From Akkermansia muciniphila (GTDB lineage: Bacteria; Verrucomicrobiota; Verrucomicrobiia; Limisphaerales; UBA9464), in the NCBI GenBank assembly GCA_945900455.1, contig CAMDJH010000018.1, positions 1 through 41,205 of the forward strand: a DNA stretch of 41,205 nt, read 5' to 3'. The position numbers were made by a program, and so were the translations under genes. Shown here piece after piece: positions 1 through 9,490 of the stretch; positions within the stretch are counted from its first letter, which is position 1, and each line of letters begins with the position of its first letter. Under the pieces are notes generated by a model. It did no database searches. It saw only the letters and a list, made by a program, of their open reading frames with translations, and was not told the origin of the DNA.

Positions 1-551
1 TATAAGAGCCACGAGCCCATACTGGGCCGACCCGCGATGAGGGAGCCGGTGTTCATGAACGTATGGGCCGGATCATGATTGATCTGCTCGGTGTGCAGGG
101 ACCGGACGATGCAAAGATCATCCGCCACCGCCCCAATGTGGGGAAACAACTCACTCATTTGCTGGCCCGATTGCCCATAGCGTTTGAATCCCCATTGGGG
201 CCCGAAACACTTGAGCTCCTGCCCTTGCAATTGTGCAATCTGCTGCCCACGCGTAAAGCTCTCCGGCATGGGCTTCCCATGCATTTCCGCCAGCTTGGGC
301 TTGTGATCAAACGTCTCAAGGTGCGAGGGCCCGCCCGCTTGATAGAGATGAATCACCCGCTTGCACCGCGCGGGCAGATGAAGCCTGGGAATCACTCCCG
401 CCCAGCGCTCCTCGGCTCGCGCCCGGACCAGGGACGGGTCGAGCAGACACCCCAACGCAAGACTGCCAATTCCCGTGGAGGCTCGCCCGAGGAAGGCCCG
501 GCGAGTCAGCGCCGCCGGAGGCATCATCATTTTGGAAGAAGCTGAGTTCAT
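1..551 (-). CDS. DUF1501 family exported protein (3' end outside window)
   Basis: The reading frame opens at the ATG at 551 and runs off the left edge without a stop, so only about the first 183 residues are seen. The N-terminus carries a twin-arginine signal: residues 16-22 read TRRAFLG, followed by a small hydrophobic stretch. After it come VIHLYQAGGPSHLETFDHKP and, later, MPESFTRGQ and HTEQINHDPAHTFMNTGS, the typical opening of DUF1501 proteins (alkaline phosphatase/sulfatase-like fold, common in Planctomycetes and Verrucomicrobia). These are thought to be Tat-exported, often encoded beside DUF1553/DUF1549 cytochrome-like partners. The partner gene, if present, would lie outside the window. 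The biochemical role of the family is not established. Confidence 0.88.
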   Translation of the reverse strand, partial: MNSASSKMMMPPAALTRRAFLGRASTGIGSLALGCLLDPSLVRARAEERWAGVIPRLHLPARCKRVIHLYQAGGPSHLETFDHKPKLAEMHGKPMPESFTRGQQIAQLQGQELKCFGPQWGFKRYGQSGQQMSELFPHIGAVADDLCIVRSLHTEQINHDPAHTFMNTGSLIAGRPSMGSWLL

Positions 552-615
552 GGCAACCGGATCGATTCTGCAGATTGGACTTCGGAGCTCGAATTGAGCG
601 CCAAGGTGCTCCCGA

Positions 616-1791
616 CTACGAGCGGAAAAGTAGAACGGCCCTCAATCGATCCAGGTGCGCTTCAATCCGGAATCGCTCTTCAAAATTCCTCCGAAAGACG
701 GCTGGATCCGCCTTCCGGACAACCTCCATCAGCGCCTCGGCGACCTGTTCCGGCGACCGCGGCTCGATCAGACCCGGCTGTCCGGCGGGAACCATTTCCG
801 GAATTGCCCGCCAACGGGTGGTCACGACGGGAAGCCCCCACGCCATCGCCTCGAGGATGTTCAATGGCTGACCCTCGTTCGCGTAATACGTGGGGAATAA
901 AAAAACGTCCGCCTGCCGGAACGCAGTCATTTTTGCTGCCGAATCCAAGAATCCGGTCAACCGGATGGTTTTTCCCCCCTCCTCAACCCTGCACATCCGA
1001 TCGAAATCCAGCTTCTCGACCTCATCAACAAACGTGCCCGCAACCATCAGCATGAACCGAAATCGGTCTCCCGCTGCGGCGAGTTGGCGGTTGGCCAACA
1101 GGATCCCTTCGACCGCAGTGTGAACCCCTTTATCCCGGGTGCACAACGCGAGGAATAATACCCGTACCGTCACCGGCTCGATCCGTTTTTCTGTTTCAGA
1201 GCGGATCTGCTCCCAGCGTGCAGCGCGGTCTGAAGCCAGTCCCCGAGCGTAATCGGGGCACGGGTCAGGAATGCCATTCGGGACCACATCGATTCGTTTT
1301 GGGGACAATCGCGCGGCGTCCGCTTCGTTAAATTGCGACAGCACCAGCGACTGCTCGACGCCGCCAAGCAGCCGGTGACTTATCCAACGCTCCCAAGGGC
1401 GAGCCTTTTCATCCAACCACTCGCCGAGTCCCACCGCATGCCAGTGAAAGATCACTCGGTGAAAAAAAGGACGCATCATCGCCATCACGATCCAATCGCG
1501 ATAAAGAGATCCACGCTTCGGCGGCGACGGAACGTAGTAGAAATTCCGGATCCCGTGACGGAAGCGAAAAGCCAGGGCGCCGAAGCAACAACGCAGTAAC
1601 GTGAGTACTTTCCCAAACCGAAGAGAACCGACATCGCCAAGATCTTCCGACAACCGCACGTTGACGTGGTAACAGATGATATCAGGGTCGGTGCCGCCGG
1701 AGGGCTGACTGAATCCCTCCAGCAGATGCTGCACCATCTGACTCTGACCGTGGTGCGGCGGAGGTGTATGAGCGAAAACCAGGAGTTTCAC
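616..1791 (-). CDS. Glycosyltransferase family 4-type (GT-B fold)
   Basis: A 391-residue protein with the two-lobed GT-B layout. The N-terminal lobe begins with KLLVFAHTPPPHHGQSQMV, a glycine/polar acceptor-side loop. The linker shows VVPNGIPD, the hallmark of GT4 enzymes. The C-terminal lobe carries VRVLFLALCTRDKGV and the nucleotide-sugar site EGQPLNILEAMAWGLPVVTT (E-x7-E type, here with Asn-Ile before the second Glu). It probably transfers a sugar from a nucleotide-activated donor to a surface glycan or lipid-linked acceptor at the inner face of the membrane. The start lies 7 bases after the methyltransferase stop, so the two are surely co-transcribed and may act on the same glycan. Donor and acceptor cannot be read from sequence. 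Confidence 0.9.
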   Translation of the reverse strand: MKLLVFAHTPPPHHGQSQMVQHLLEGFSQPSGGTDPDIICYHVNVRLSEDLGDVGSLRFGKVLTLLRCCFGALAFRFRHGIRNFYYVPSPPKRGSLYRDWIVMAMMRPFFHRVIFHWHAVGLGEWLDEKARPWERWISHRLLGGVEQSLVLSQFNEADAARLSPKRIDVVPNGIPDPCPDYARGLASDRAARWEQIRSETEKRIEPVTVRVLFLALCTRDKGVHTAVEGILLANRQLAAAGDRFRFMLMVAGTFVDEVEKLDFDRMCRVEEGGKTIRLTGFLDSAAKMTAFRQADVFLFPTYYANEGQPLNILEAMAWGLPVVTTRWRAIPEMVPAGQPGLIEPRSPEQVAEALMEVVRKADPAVFRRNFEERFRIEAHLDRLRAVLLFRS

Positions 1792-1798
1792 TCGGATT

Positions 1799-2776
1799 TC
1801 ACGAACCCGGTTTCTGGTAGAACGCGTAGAGTCCGAGTCCGCGGCGAGGCCCCCATTTTTTCATCAGCGATGCGCGGTACAGAAGGCAGATGGTTTCCGG
1901 CCACCAGCGGCCGGGAACCGACGGGCGGCGCCCCAGGGCCTCTTCGATTCGCCCCTGAAGGTCCATAAAAAACCGGATGTGCCACCCGTGCCGGATGTCC
2001 GCGCCGGACTCCACCAACCTAAGGCCGGCCTGCTCGCCCAAGCGGGCCAGATCCGCAACTCGCCAACGGGTCAAATGATGCGGCGGCCATTGGTGCGGTT
2101 CGAGTTCACACAAGGCGTGAACTCCATCGTTGTTCGGCACAGAGACACCGAGCCAGCCACCTGGTTGGAGCAAGCTGGCGGCATCCTTCACGAACACCGT
2201 CGGATCGGGGACATGTTCCACCACCTCGAACGCCGTGACGAAACGGAATCGATCGGAGGGATTCTTTGACGCAAAATCCGCCATCGACTTGAGCTGAACA
2301 TCGTGACCATGGGCGCGACAATCCGCCACTGCCGTCGCATTGAGATCGAGCCCGCCCGTCTTCAGTCCCGCAGCCCGCGCCTGGTCGAGGAAAAAACCCG
2401 CGCCGCAGCCGAGGTCGAAGACTTGGGGAAGATGCTGTCGCCGGGCAAATTCGATCGCTCGATCAAAAGCCGGACACGTCTTTGGATAGTATTCCGAAAA
2501 CTGACGCTGTAATTCCCCGTAAAACGCCGAATCCCCCGCAGGTGCCGGATCAAAAAACTGAAACCCACAGGCGCAGCACGCAAGATGCCGGATCACGCCG
2601 TAATCGGCAAAGCAGGCCCGGCCGGCGGGAGACAATTTCACCCCCATCACCGCCCAACTCGTCGCGATCTCCTCCGGCTTCAACGCATCGCGGACAGAAT
2701 GCCGAGTGCCCGAGCACAGGAGACACCGAATCCCGGTTATTTCCTTCTCGGGCAGAAAGTCAATGGAAGCAGGCAT
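1799..2776 (-). CDS. Class I SAM-dependent methyltransferase with N-terminal Cys cluster
   Basis: A 325-residue protein. Residues 18-21 (CLLC) and a later CCACGF motif near residue 70 form a probable zinc knuckle, as in the Methyltransf_23 proteins found in sugar and polysaccharide clusters. The Rossmann fold follows: VFDLGCGAGFF (motif I, SAM binding), an acidic GLDLNATAV after strand 2, FEVVEHVPDP (post-motif II) and LLQPGGWLGVSVPN (motif III). It most likely methylates a sugar, glycolipid or related small acceptor. It sits 22 bases after the FHA gene and 7 bases before the GT4 gene, so the three form one minus-strand unit. The substrate is unknown. Confidence 0.9.
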   Translation of the reverse strand: MPASIDFLPEKEITGIRCLLCSGTRHSVRDALKPEEIATSWAVMGVKLSPAGRACFADYGVIRHLACCACGFQFFDPAPAGDSAFYGELQRQFSEYYPKTCPAFDRAIEFARRQHLPQVFDLGCGAGFFLDQARAAGLKTGGLDLNATAVADCRAHGHDVQLKSMADFASKNPSDRFRFVTAFEVVEHVPDPTVFVKDAASLLQPGGWLGVSVPNNDGVHALCELEPHQWPPHHLTRWRVADLARLGEQAGLRLVESGADIRHGWHIRFFMDLQGRIEEALGRRPSVPGRWWPETICLLYRASLMKKWGPRRGLGLYAFYQKPGS

Positions 2777-2798
2777 GGGGTCGGAACATACGAATCCG

Positions 2799-3398
2799 CT
2801 ACTTCTTAAGCCAGCCTAGAGGGATCGTTTGAGACAACGAGCTGAAGAAGGACTTCTTCTTCACTTCGACAATGCCGGGCATCGCTTCGCAGGCACCATC
2901 GCATTCCGGACAGAATAGCAGCGCGCTCTTCGACCCTCCCGAAATCCGCACGCCGCGGAGCGATGATTTATGGAATGGAAGCGTGCACTGAGTGCACCGG
3001 TGCGTCGCCACCAACGCTGTATTGCGAGTGCAGGCAAGAAGGCCGTCCTCCCGGACCACCACCTGGGGTGCCGCCTCGGTAGGATTTACCGGCTGTGGGA
3101 CATGGATTTCTATCCGCTCCAGTTCCAGATGAAACGGGACGGTGCCCAACTGCAAAATCTGACCGGGATTCAGAATTTGTTCAGTCACCGGTCGATCATC
3201 GATCAGCGTCCCATTTGTCGATTGCAGGTCTCGCACCAGCACCCCGGTTTCGCTCACTGCAATCTCGCAATGAAAACTGGAAACGGACGCGTCCGGGATC
3301 CGGAAATCATTGGTGGGATTGCGACCGAGAGTGTTCAGGCCGGTCCGCAGATCCAGATTCAGCGGCAGAGTAATTCCCCGGAGGATGTAGCGAACCAT
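2799..3398 (-). CDS. FHA domain protein with C-terminal zinc ribbon
   Basis: A 199-residue soluble protein. Residues about 15-90 are a forkhead-associated domain: LGRNPTNDFRI (GR motif), VSSFHCEI (SxxH) and DLQSTNGTLIDD (NG turn), the residues that bind phosphothreonine. The C-terminal half has two Cys pairs (CTQC and CPEC, preceded by a free CTRN), probably a zinc ribbon. No membrane segment is present. FHA proteins read Ser/Thr kinase signals, but no kinase is encoded in this window, so the partner is unknown. It lies 102 bases downstream of the fusion enzyme and heads the methyltransferase-glycosyltransferase unit. A second, membrane-anchored FHA protein lies at 7675-8166. Confidence 0.87.
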   Translation of the reverse strand: MVRYILRGITLPLNLDLRTGLNTLGRNPTNDFRIPDASVSSFHCEIAVSETGVLVRDLQSTNGTLIDDRPVTEQILNPGQILQLGTVPFHLELERIEIHVPQPVNPTEAAPQVVVREDGLLACTRNTALVATHRCTQCTLPFHKSSLRGVRISGGSKSALLFCPECDGACEAMPGIVEVKKKSFFSSLSQTIPLGWLKK

Positions 3399-3500
3399 GG
3401 CCGTATTGTTTTCGACAACCTGGGCATCGGGTCGTCCGGTAGGGATCCTTGGAAGAATTCAGCCGCGGAATCAATCCCGAATCGGCCGTACCTTCTTCCC

Positions 3501-5657
3501 TCAACCGGGCAATGGAAACCGAGCGGTCAGCGCATGGACCCGTTGCCTCACCTCATGGGCCGTTGTTGAGTTGGCGATGTCGAGGAGTACTTCACTGATC
3601 ATATCCGCAATGGCCGCCATTTCGGGTTCCTTCATGCCCCGCGTGGTCACCGCCGGCGTGCCGAGTCGAACCCCACTTCCTTCGAATGGGGACCGGGTTT
3701 CGAATGGGATCGTGTTCTTGTTGGTCGTGATCCCCGCTTCGTCGAGCATCAGTTGGCACTGCTTGCCGGTCAGCCCGCGGGCACCGACGTCCACCAACAT
3801 GAGGTGGTTGTCTGTGCCGCCACTGACCAATCGGAATGCGTTTCGCTTCATCCCATCGGCAAGCGCGGCCGCATTCCTAATAATCTGCCGCTGATAGTCG
3901 GTGAAACTGGGCTGCAAGGCCTCCAAGAAACAAACCGCCTTGGCCGCGATAACGTGCATCAGCGGACCGCCCTGAATTCCAGGGAACGCCTGCGAATCGA
4001 TCGTTTTCGCATACTTCTCCCGGCACAGGATCAAGCCGCCGCGCGGACCGCGCAGGGTCTTATGGGTGGTGGTCGTTACAAAATCGGCGTGAGCTACCGG
4101 GCTTGGGTGGAGTCCCGTCGCCACCAGGCCGGCGATGTGAGCAATGTCTGCGAGCATCAACGCGTCCACTTCACGGGCAATCTCCCCCATCCGCTTAAAA
4201 TCAATGATCCGGGAATACGCGCTCGCCCCAACCGTGATCATTTTGGGCCGGTGCTCCCGAGCCAACCGAGCAAGCTGATCATAGTCGATCCGTTCATCCT
4301 CGCGGCGAACCCCGTAATGGATGATCTCGAAGAATTTCCCTGAGAAATTGGCCTTGTTACCGTGAGTGAGATGGCCGCCATGGGACAGATCCATGGTGAG
4401 CATCTTGTCTCCAGGCTTTAGCATGGAAAAATAGACCGCCATGTTGGCGCCGGAGCCGGAATGGGGTTGGACGTTAGCGTGCTCCGCGCCGAACAACTGT
4501 TTCGCACGGTCGATTGCCAACTGCTCGGCAACATCGACAAATTCGCAGCCCCCGTACCAGCGTTTCTTCGGATACCCTTCGGCGTACTTGTTGGTGAGCA
4601 CACTTCCCTGAGTCTCCATCACGGCGGGGCTGGTGAAGTTCTCCGACGCAATGAGTTCAATGTTTTCCTGCTGCCGGCGGCGTTCGTGTTTAATGACTTC
4701 GGCAATCTGAGGATCAACGGATTCGAGTGTGTGGGCCATAGTAGAATCAACTTCCAACTTGTTTACGCGGCGCTCGTGACGGCCGCCTTCAAAATCAGCA
4801 TTCAAAAAGGCCAGGAGAATCTTCCCAGCCTGATCCGGAGTCGATGTTTTCGCCCCAAGACATAAAATGTTCGCGTCGTTGTGACGGCGCGCCAACGCCG
4901 CCATTTCTTCATTGAAGACGAGAGCCGCCCGGATCCCGATAATCTTGTTCGATGCGATGCTCATGCCGATCCCCGTCGCACAGCAAAGCAAGCCGAAATC
5001 CGCTTCTCCCGCCGCAATGAGCTGGGCGACAGAATGGGCGTAGTCCGGATAGTCGCAGGATTCCTTCGAATGAGTCCCCAAATCGAGCACTTCAATCCGG
5101 CGCTCCATCAGGCGGATTTTCAGAACCTCCTTGAGCTCGTACCCGGCATGATCCGCCCCCAAGGCAAACACCATCCCCTTCGCCGTGGTACCACCCGGTT
5201 GTTGTTGATCGATGAATTTCAACGCAGAAGTGATCCCTTGTGCAATCTGGTCGCGACATACCACGTACCCCTCAAGCGGTCCGCCGATCGGATCCGCAAT
5301 ATCCGTGTCGTACCCATCCAGGGTATCGTCGAATTCACGGAGAACGAACGTCTTCTCCGCCGCTTCTGGATACAAAAGACAGACGCCGTCGACGTGCCCG
5401 TGAGTCAGCCCCAATATGTAGTCCGCCTCGCGAACCAGCCGACCCGTGAGCATTTGTGCCCGGTGAGACGAGATATCCAGTCCCCGCTGCCGCATGGCCG
5501 TCACCGCATGGGCGCTCGGGTTCTGACCGTTAATCGCACCCACTCCGGCAGACATCACGCGCCAGCCGGGTTTGTCGGCCAGCGCATGCCGCGCCAGCGC
5601 TTCCGCCATGGGCGATCGGCAAGTGTTGCCGGTGCAAACAAAAAGGATGGTTTTCAT
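3501..5657 (-). CDS. Tri-domain fusion: LMW (arginine-type) phosphatase - RpiB - serine hydroxymethyltransferase
   Basis: One uninterrupted 718-residue frame carries three enzymes. Residues 1-150 are a low-molecular-weight phosphatase: P-loop CTGNTCRS (nucleophile C8, R14) and general-acid loop DPIGG (D122). T12 matches the Thr that, as I recall, makes B. subtilis YwlE a protein-arginine phosphatase. Residues 162-300 are ribose-5-phosphate isomerase [24 protein letters not shown] (C226) and [14 protein letters not shown] (H259). Residues 307-718 are serine hydroxymethyltransferase: [11 protein letters not shown] and the PLP-lysine motif [14 protein letters not shown] (K533). ATG at 5657 is chosen because [10 protein letters not shown] is the normal phosphatase start; another in-frame start lies at 5708. 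In-frame Mets at the beginnings of the RpiB part (5174) and the SHMT part (4739) could give separate products. B. subtilis has the same gene order (ywlE, ywlF, ywlG, glyA). All catalytic residues checked are present. Confidence 0.93.
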   Translation of the reverse strand: MKTILFVCTGNTCRSPMAEALARHALADKPGWRVMSAGVGAINGQNPSAHAVTAMRQRGLDISSHRAQMLTGRLVREADYILGLTHGHVDGVCLLYPEAAEKTFVLREFDDTLDGYDTDIADPIGGPLEGYVVCRDQIAQGITSALKFIDQQQPGGTTAKGMVFALGADHAGYELKEVLKIRLMERRIEVLDLGTHSKESCDYPDYAHSVAQLIAAGEADFGLLCCATGIGMSIASNKIIGIRAALVFNEEMAALARRHNDANILCLGAKTSTPDQAGKILLAFLNADFEGGRHERRVNKLEVDSTMAHTLESVDPQIAEVIKHERRRQQENIELIASENFTSPAVMETQGSVLTNKYAEGYPKKRWYGGCEFVDVAEQLAIDRAKQLFGAEHANVQPHSGSGANMAVYFSMLKPGDKMLTMDLSHGGHLTHGNKANFSGKFFEIIHYGVRREDERIDYDQLARLAREHRPKMITVGASAYSRIIDFKRMGEIAREVDALMLADIAHIAGLVATGLHPSPVAHADFVTTTTHKTLRGPRGGLILCREKYAKTIDSQAFPGIQGGPLMHVIAAKAVCFLEALQPSFTDYQRQIIRNAAALADGMKRNAFRLVSGGTDNHLMLVDVGARGLTGKQCQLMLDEAGITTNKNTIPFETRSPFEGSGVRLGTPAVTTRGMKEPEMAAIADMISEVLLDIANSTTAHEVRQRVHALTARFPLPG

Positions 5658-5765
5658 GCCGCGGTATTCGCGTTCGGTGAAAGTGAGGGGCACTCGACGG
5701 ACCGTCAACGATTTGCTGAAGTGCGGGTCTTCCCAAGCGCTCCGAAGTCCTGTACCGTTCCGACC

Positions 5766-6341
5766 ATGAATTCAGGTGGATTTATCCGAATCTTTCTCCG
5801 GCCCGTCGCCCGGAGTGTCGCAATTGTCTCCGCTGGCGCCTGCCTCGGCTTGTTTTCGAGAGTGCCAGCCCGTGCTGCCGAATCCTCCGTGAATGCCAAG
5901 ATAGCCCCCAGCAAGGACGCATCCGGCGCAGAGTTCACGGTCGTCGGGTTCGACAAGTTATCCGCATTCAAGTACGAGGTTCCGGACGAAACCAAACCAA
6001 ATCCCGATACCGATAAGGGAGACAGCCAGATTCCGCAGTCGGTCAAGGACTTCAATGGCAAGCGGATCGCACTCAAGGGGTTCATGCTTCCACTCAAAGT
6101 GGAGGGAGGTTTGGTGACGGAACTCCTGATCATGCGGGACCAATCCATGTGCTGCTTTGGAGCCGTTCCAAAGATCAATGAATGGGTGAGTGTCAAAATG
6201 ACGGGGAAGGGCGTAAAACCGGTCATGGATCAGGCCATTACGCTGGTTGGAAAACTGAAAGTCGGAGGAATTAAAGAAAATGGATACCTAGTCGGAATTT
6301 ATGCCATGGACGGTGAGCGCTTGGAAACCCCCGGTAGCTAA
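5766..6341 (+). CDS. DUF3299-like exported protein
   Basis: A 191-residue protein. An N-terminal hydrophobic segment (residues about 9-36, ending PARAAES) looks like a signal peptide. The mature part contains [20 protein letters not shown] followed by [27 protein letters not shown] and a final [14 protein letters not shown], the pattern of DUF3299 (small beta-rich periplasmic or lipoprotein domain). The neighbouring Cys-Cys pair before FGAVP is at the place where the family often has a Cys. The ATG at 5766 was chosen because the frame upstream of it only runs antisense through the fusion enzyme gene. The gene is divergent from that gene with about 108 bases between starts. Function unknown. 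Confidence 0.75.
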   Translation: MNSGGFIRIFLRPVARSVAIVSAGACLGLFSRVPARAAESSVNAKIAPSKDASGAEFTVVGFDKLSAFKYEVPDETKPNPDTDKGDSQIPQSVKDFNGKRIALKGFMLPLKVEGGLVTELLIMRDQSMCCFGAVPKINEWVSVKMTGKGVKPVMDQAITLVGKLKVGGIKENGYLVGIYAMDGERLETPGS

Positions 6342-6462
6342 CGCAACTTCCCGATCCCGGGCTCAACCCGTGGATTAAGTGTCAGGGCGCGGCTTCCCAC
6401 CACGCCTCCCCCTGAACGTCGGCTCCTGTGCGCGGGTTCCTTCCGACCGTGCGAACCCACCC

Positions 6463-7575
6463 ATGATCCAGTTCCGCAATCTCGCCCTCCGGTCAAATCT
6501 CTTCCTGTCCCCGCTGGCCGGCTACACGAACCTGCCGTTTCGGTTGGTCGTCCGGGAGATCGGCGGGCTCGATCTCGCCACCACAGACCTCGTTAACGCT
6601 CGATCACTCCTCGAAAAAAATCCCAAAGCACTCAAACTGATCGAATCCAACGCCCAGGACCAGCCCCTCGCCGTGCAATTGTTCGGATCGGTCCCGGAAG
6701 AAATGCGGGCCGCCTCCCAATACCTGGAGTCAATTGGCGTTGCGTCCATCGACATCAATATGGGCTGCCCCGTTCGCAAAGTCTGCCGAGTCGGCGGTGG
6801 CTCGGCCATGATGACCGAACTTGATCGCACGGCCGCACTCGTCCGCGGAATGGTGGCGGCAGTCCGGATCCCCGTGACCGCAAAAATGCGGCTCGGTTGG
6901 GATGACGACAATCTGACGGCACCGGATCTTGCCCGGGCACTGGAGGACGCCGGCGTTGCGGCTGTTTTCGTTCACGGCCGAACGCGCGAGCAGGGATTCA
7001 CTGGAACCGTAAATTTAAACGGAATCCGAAGAGTGGTTGAGGCCGTAAGTCGAATTCCGGTCATTGGAAATGGCGATGTTACGACGCCGGAAGCCGCGCG
7101 ACACATGCTGATCGAAACCGGTTGTGCGGGCGTAAGCATTGGCAGGGGTGCCTTCTACGATCCCTGGATTTTTCGCCGGACAAACGAATACCTCGCAACA
7201 GGAACGATGCCCGCGGAGCCGACCCTCACCGACCGCCTCCGGATTATGAGCCGCCATCTGGATCGAATGACGGAGGTTTTCGGAGAGGCACACGGTTGCA
7301 TCCTGTTTCGCAAGATCGCACCCTGGTATGCCCGTCGATTCGGCCCCTCGGCCGGATTCAATCAGCGGGTAGTTCGCCTGACATCCCGCGCCGAATACGA
7401 CGACATCGTGACAGACTATCTCCAATGGCGGGCCCAATTCTGCGACGCTGCAGGGCGACTCCTGCCGCGTTTTGAACCTCCACCAATGGTCGCCTCCTTC
7501 CTGCGTGACCGGGAACCCCCATCGGGTCTCCGGGAATCCATCCCGGTACCGAAAGGGCCGGTGGATGTTTGGTGA
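6463..7575 (+). CDS. dusB: tRNA-dihydrouridine synthase, DusB-type
   Basis: An FMN enzyme that reduces uridine to dihydrouridine in the tRNA D-loop using NADPH. The 370-residue protein shows the Dus series: LSPLAGYTNLPFRLV (FMN site), DINMGCPVRKV with the catalytic C102, TAKMRLGWDDD, VHGRTREQGFTG and the phosphate-binding GNGDVTTPEAA / GVSIGRGAFYDPW. The ATG at 6463 gives the usual N-terminus (MIQFRNLALRSNLFLSPLAG). Frame upstream to 6379 is open but unlike the family. It is slightly longer than E. coli DusB (321), mostly through a C-terminal proline-rich tail. A 6-bp hairpin follows its stop. Confidence 0.95.
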   Translation: MIQFRNLALRSNLFLSPLAGYTNLPFRLVVREIGGLDLATTDLVNARSLLEKNPKALKLIESNAQDQPLAVQLFGSVPEEMRAASQYLESIGVASIDINMGCPVRKVCRVGGGSAMMTELDRTAALVRGMVAAVRIPVTAKMRLGWDDDNLTAPDLARALEDAGVAAVFVHGRTREQGFTGTVNLNGIRRVVEAVSRIPVIGNGDVTTPEAARHMLIETGCAGVSIGRGAFYDPWIFRRTNEYLATGTMPAEPTLTDRLRIMSRHLDRMTEVFGEAHGCILFRKIAPWYARRFGPSAGFNQRVVRLTSRAEYDDIVTDYLQWRAQFCDAAGRLLPRFEPPPMVASFLRDREPPSGLRESIPVPKGPVDVW

Positions 7576-7592
7576 CCCTAAAGCAATTAGGG
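7576..7592 (+). terminator. Small 3' hairpin after dusB
   Basis: CCCTAA, loop AGCAA, TTAGGG: a perfect 6-bp stem beginning at the base after the dusB stop. No T-run follows (GGAAAAGAC), so it is either a weak terminator or a 3'-end protecting hairpin. Low confidence. Confidence 0.3.
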
Positions 7593-7674
7593 GGAAAAGA
7601 CACTCACGAGCCCGCTGCAGCCCCTTCGAAGTCAGCGGAACACGGGGTGCAAAAGCCCGGTGGTCCAAAATACG

Positions 7675-8166
7675 CTACTCGGCCGGCTTTGAAACTCCCG
7701 AGAATGCGATCACCAGGAATGCAACAATGGCCAAACCCAGCAAGACCGCCACGGCGATAAAAATCTTGTTCGCGTTGTTGCTCTTCTTGGTAAACGCCTT
7801 GTTCTTGTCCAGAACAGGTCCTGCCGGGCTGCCTTCGCCAATCTTCACGCCAGCGGGCCGGGCCTGATCCATCTGCTTCTTACCCGACTCGATTCTTAGC
7901 TCAACAACACCGAGCCGCAGCGTTTGCCCCGGCTTCACTGTCCCTTCCTTGATCTGATCCCCATTGATGAAGGTCCCGTTCGTCGAGTTCAGATCTTTGA
8001 CAAAAATTTCGTCACCGATGGACGTCAACTCGCAGTGGTGACTTGAGATGCTCGGATCGGGAAGAACCACCTGGTTATCCTCCACGCGGCCGACACTCGT
8101 CTTCTCCGCGCTGACTTCAATTGTCCGTCCGGAAAGAGGGGAAGTGGTTACGACCAGTTTTGGCAT
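7675..8166 (-). CDS. Membrane-anchored FHA domain protein
   Basis: A 163-residue protein. Residues about 5-95 are an FHA domain: TSVGRVEDNQVVL, SISSHHCEL and DLNSTNGTFINGDQI give the GR, SxxH and NG phosphothreonine-binding positions. A Lys/Asn-rich linker leads to one C-terminal membrane segment (IFIAVAVLLGLAIVAFLVIAF, about 135-155), so the FHA domain should face the cytoplasm as a tail-anchored protein. The ATG at 8166 is used; a TTG two codons upstream is in frame. It probably recruits a Thr-phosphorylated partner to the membrane. It stands alone between dusB (convergent) and carA (same strand, 163 bases upstream). Confidence 0.88.
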   Translation of the reverse strand: MPKLVVTTSPLSGRTIEVSAEKTSVGRVEDNQVVLPDPSISSHHCELTSIGDEIFVKDLNSTNGTFINGDQIKEGTVKPGQTLRLGVVELRIESGKKQMDQARPAGVKIGEGSPAGPVLDKNKAFTKKSNNANKIFIAVAVLLGLAIVAFLVIAFSGVSKPAE

Positions 8167-8329
8167 AGTCAAATGGTGCCCGCCTGTTTAGCCGGTTTGG
8201 ATAGGGTGAGTCAAACTTCGAATGGTGGAATTGTCGAGCAGCGGCCGCGACAGCCATTCCGCACTACCCGCATTGACTGAATCGGACGATCCATCGAAGT
8301 TTGCTCCCCGAGATCATCCGTCGTCCGTT

Positions 8330-9490
8330 TTACCCACGGCCGACGATCATCTGGCGAAACTCATCAAACAAGAAAGTCGAATCGTGAGGCCCAGGCGACG
8401 CTTCCGGATGGTATTGAACACAAAAGATGGGCTTTTTCTTGTGCCGCAATCCCTCGACGGTCCGGTCGTTTAAGTTGATCCGATTCACGCTGACGTCCGA
8501 CGGGAGTGAGTCGGCATCGACCGCAAAACCATGGTTTTGAGAGGTAATCTCGACCCGCCCAGTCTCAAAGTCCTTTACGGGCTGGTTCGCTCCCCGGTGT
8601 CCAAACTTTAGCTTAAACGTGGTTCCTCCAAACGCCTGGCCGAGGACTTGATGCCCCAGACAAATCCCGAAAATGGGAATGCCGCTTTGAACCAACTCCT
8701 GAACGGTCCGCACCGCATAGTGAAGGGCGGAAGGGTCGCCCGGGCCGTTGGAAAGAAAAATTCCCGCCGGTTTATAATTGAGTGCTTCCGCCGCGGAAGT
8801 GGCAGCCGGGACCACCTGAGTTCGAAATCCGCGCTGCCGCAAACAGCGGAGGATGTTGTACTTCATCCCGAAGTCGAAGGCGACAATCGGAATATCAGCG
8901 ACAGGCAACGGCTTCCGGTAGTCTCTCGGGTTTTGCGCAGAGAACCCCTTGTTGAGATCGAACGCGGCACTCTGCTCATCGTTGGGATCCCAGACAAACG
9001 GTTCCGGATGGGTTACCTCGTTCGCGTAGTCCACCCCCACAAGGCCCGGCCATTCCCTCGCCCGAAACACCGCCTCCGCATCGGACATCTCTTCGGTGGA
9101 TAGGACCCCCTTCAAAGCCCCTCGCACTCGCAGCTTCTTTGTGAGAGCCCGCGTATCCACTCCCTGAATACCGGGAATTCCATTGTCGCTGAGGTACGCC
9201 TCCAGGGACTGGTCTGATCGCCAGTTGCTGACCATCGGTGACAATTCACGAATGACGAATCCAGAAACATGTGGCCGCCAGGACTCCACGTCCACCCGGT
9301 TGACGCCATAGTTGCCGATCAGGGGATACGTCATCGTGACAATCTGCCCCTTGTAGGATGGGTCCGTGAGAATCTCCTGATAGCCCGTCATCGACGTGTT
9401 AAAACACACCTCTCCCACCGTCGTGGCCTTTGCACCAAAAGCCTGACCGTGAAACACAGAACCATCTTCTAAGGCGAGAATTGCATTCAT
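8330..9490 (-). CDS. carA: Carbamoyl-phosphate synthase small subunit
   Basis: Glutaminase subunit that supplies ammonia to CarB for carbamoyl phosphate, feeding arginine and pyrimidine synthesis. The 386 residues match the family length (about 380). The N-terminal domain shows FHGQAFGA, FNTSMTGYQEILTDPSY and the IQGVDTRALT segment. The class I amidotransferase domain has SNGPGDP, GICLGHQ with nucleophile C277, SQNHGFAVD and QYHPEASPGP with H361 and E363, a complete triad. No carB is in the window, so the two subunits are not adjacent here. The gene is divergent from the CvpA-like gene (about 160 bases between starts). No attenuator or PyrR-type leader is evident. Confidence 0.97.
   Translation of the reverse strand: MNAILALEDGSVFHGQAFGAKATTVGEVCFNTSMTGYQEILTDPSYKGQIVTMTYPLIGNYGVNRVDVESWRPHVSGFVIRELSPMVSNWRSDQSLEAYLSDNGIPGIQGVDTRALTKKLRVRGALKGVLSTEEMSDAEAVFRAREWPGLVGVDYANEVTHPEPFVWDPNDEQSAAFDLNKGFSAQNPRDYRKPLPVADIPIVAFDFGMKYNILRCLRQRGFRTQVVPAATSAAEALNYKPAGIFLSNGPGDPSALHYAVRTVQELVQSGIPIFGICLGHQVLGQAFGGTTFKLKFGHRGANQPVKDFETGRVEITSQNHGFAVDADSLPSDVSVNRINLNDRTVEGLRHKKKPIFCVQYHPEASPGPHDSTFLFDEFRQMIVGRG

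Noticed and set aside
5658-5765. Glycine or other riboswitch upstream of the SHMT-containing gene
   Set aside because: Only about 108 bases separate the divergent starts and no conserved aptamer core can be seen.
4881-6341. 486-codon plus-strand frame across the fusion enzyme gene
   Set aside because: Its first about 295 codons are antisense to the SHMT/RpiB/phosphatase coding sequence. Only the part from 5766 has a signal peptide and a family match.
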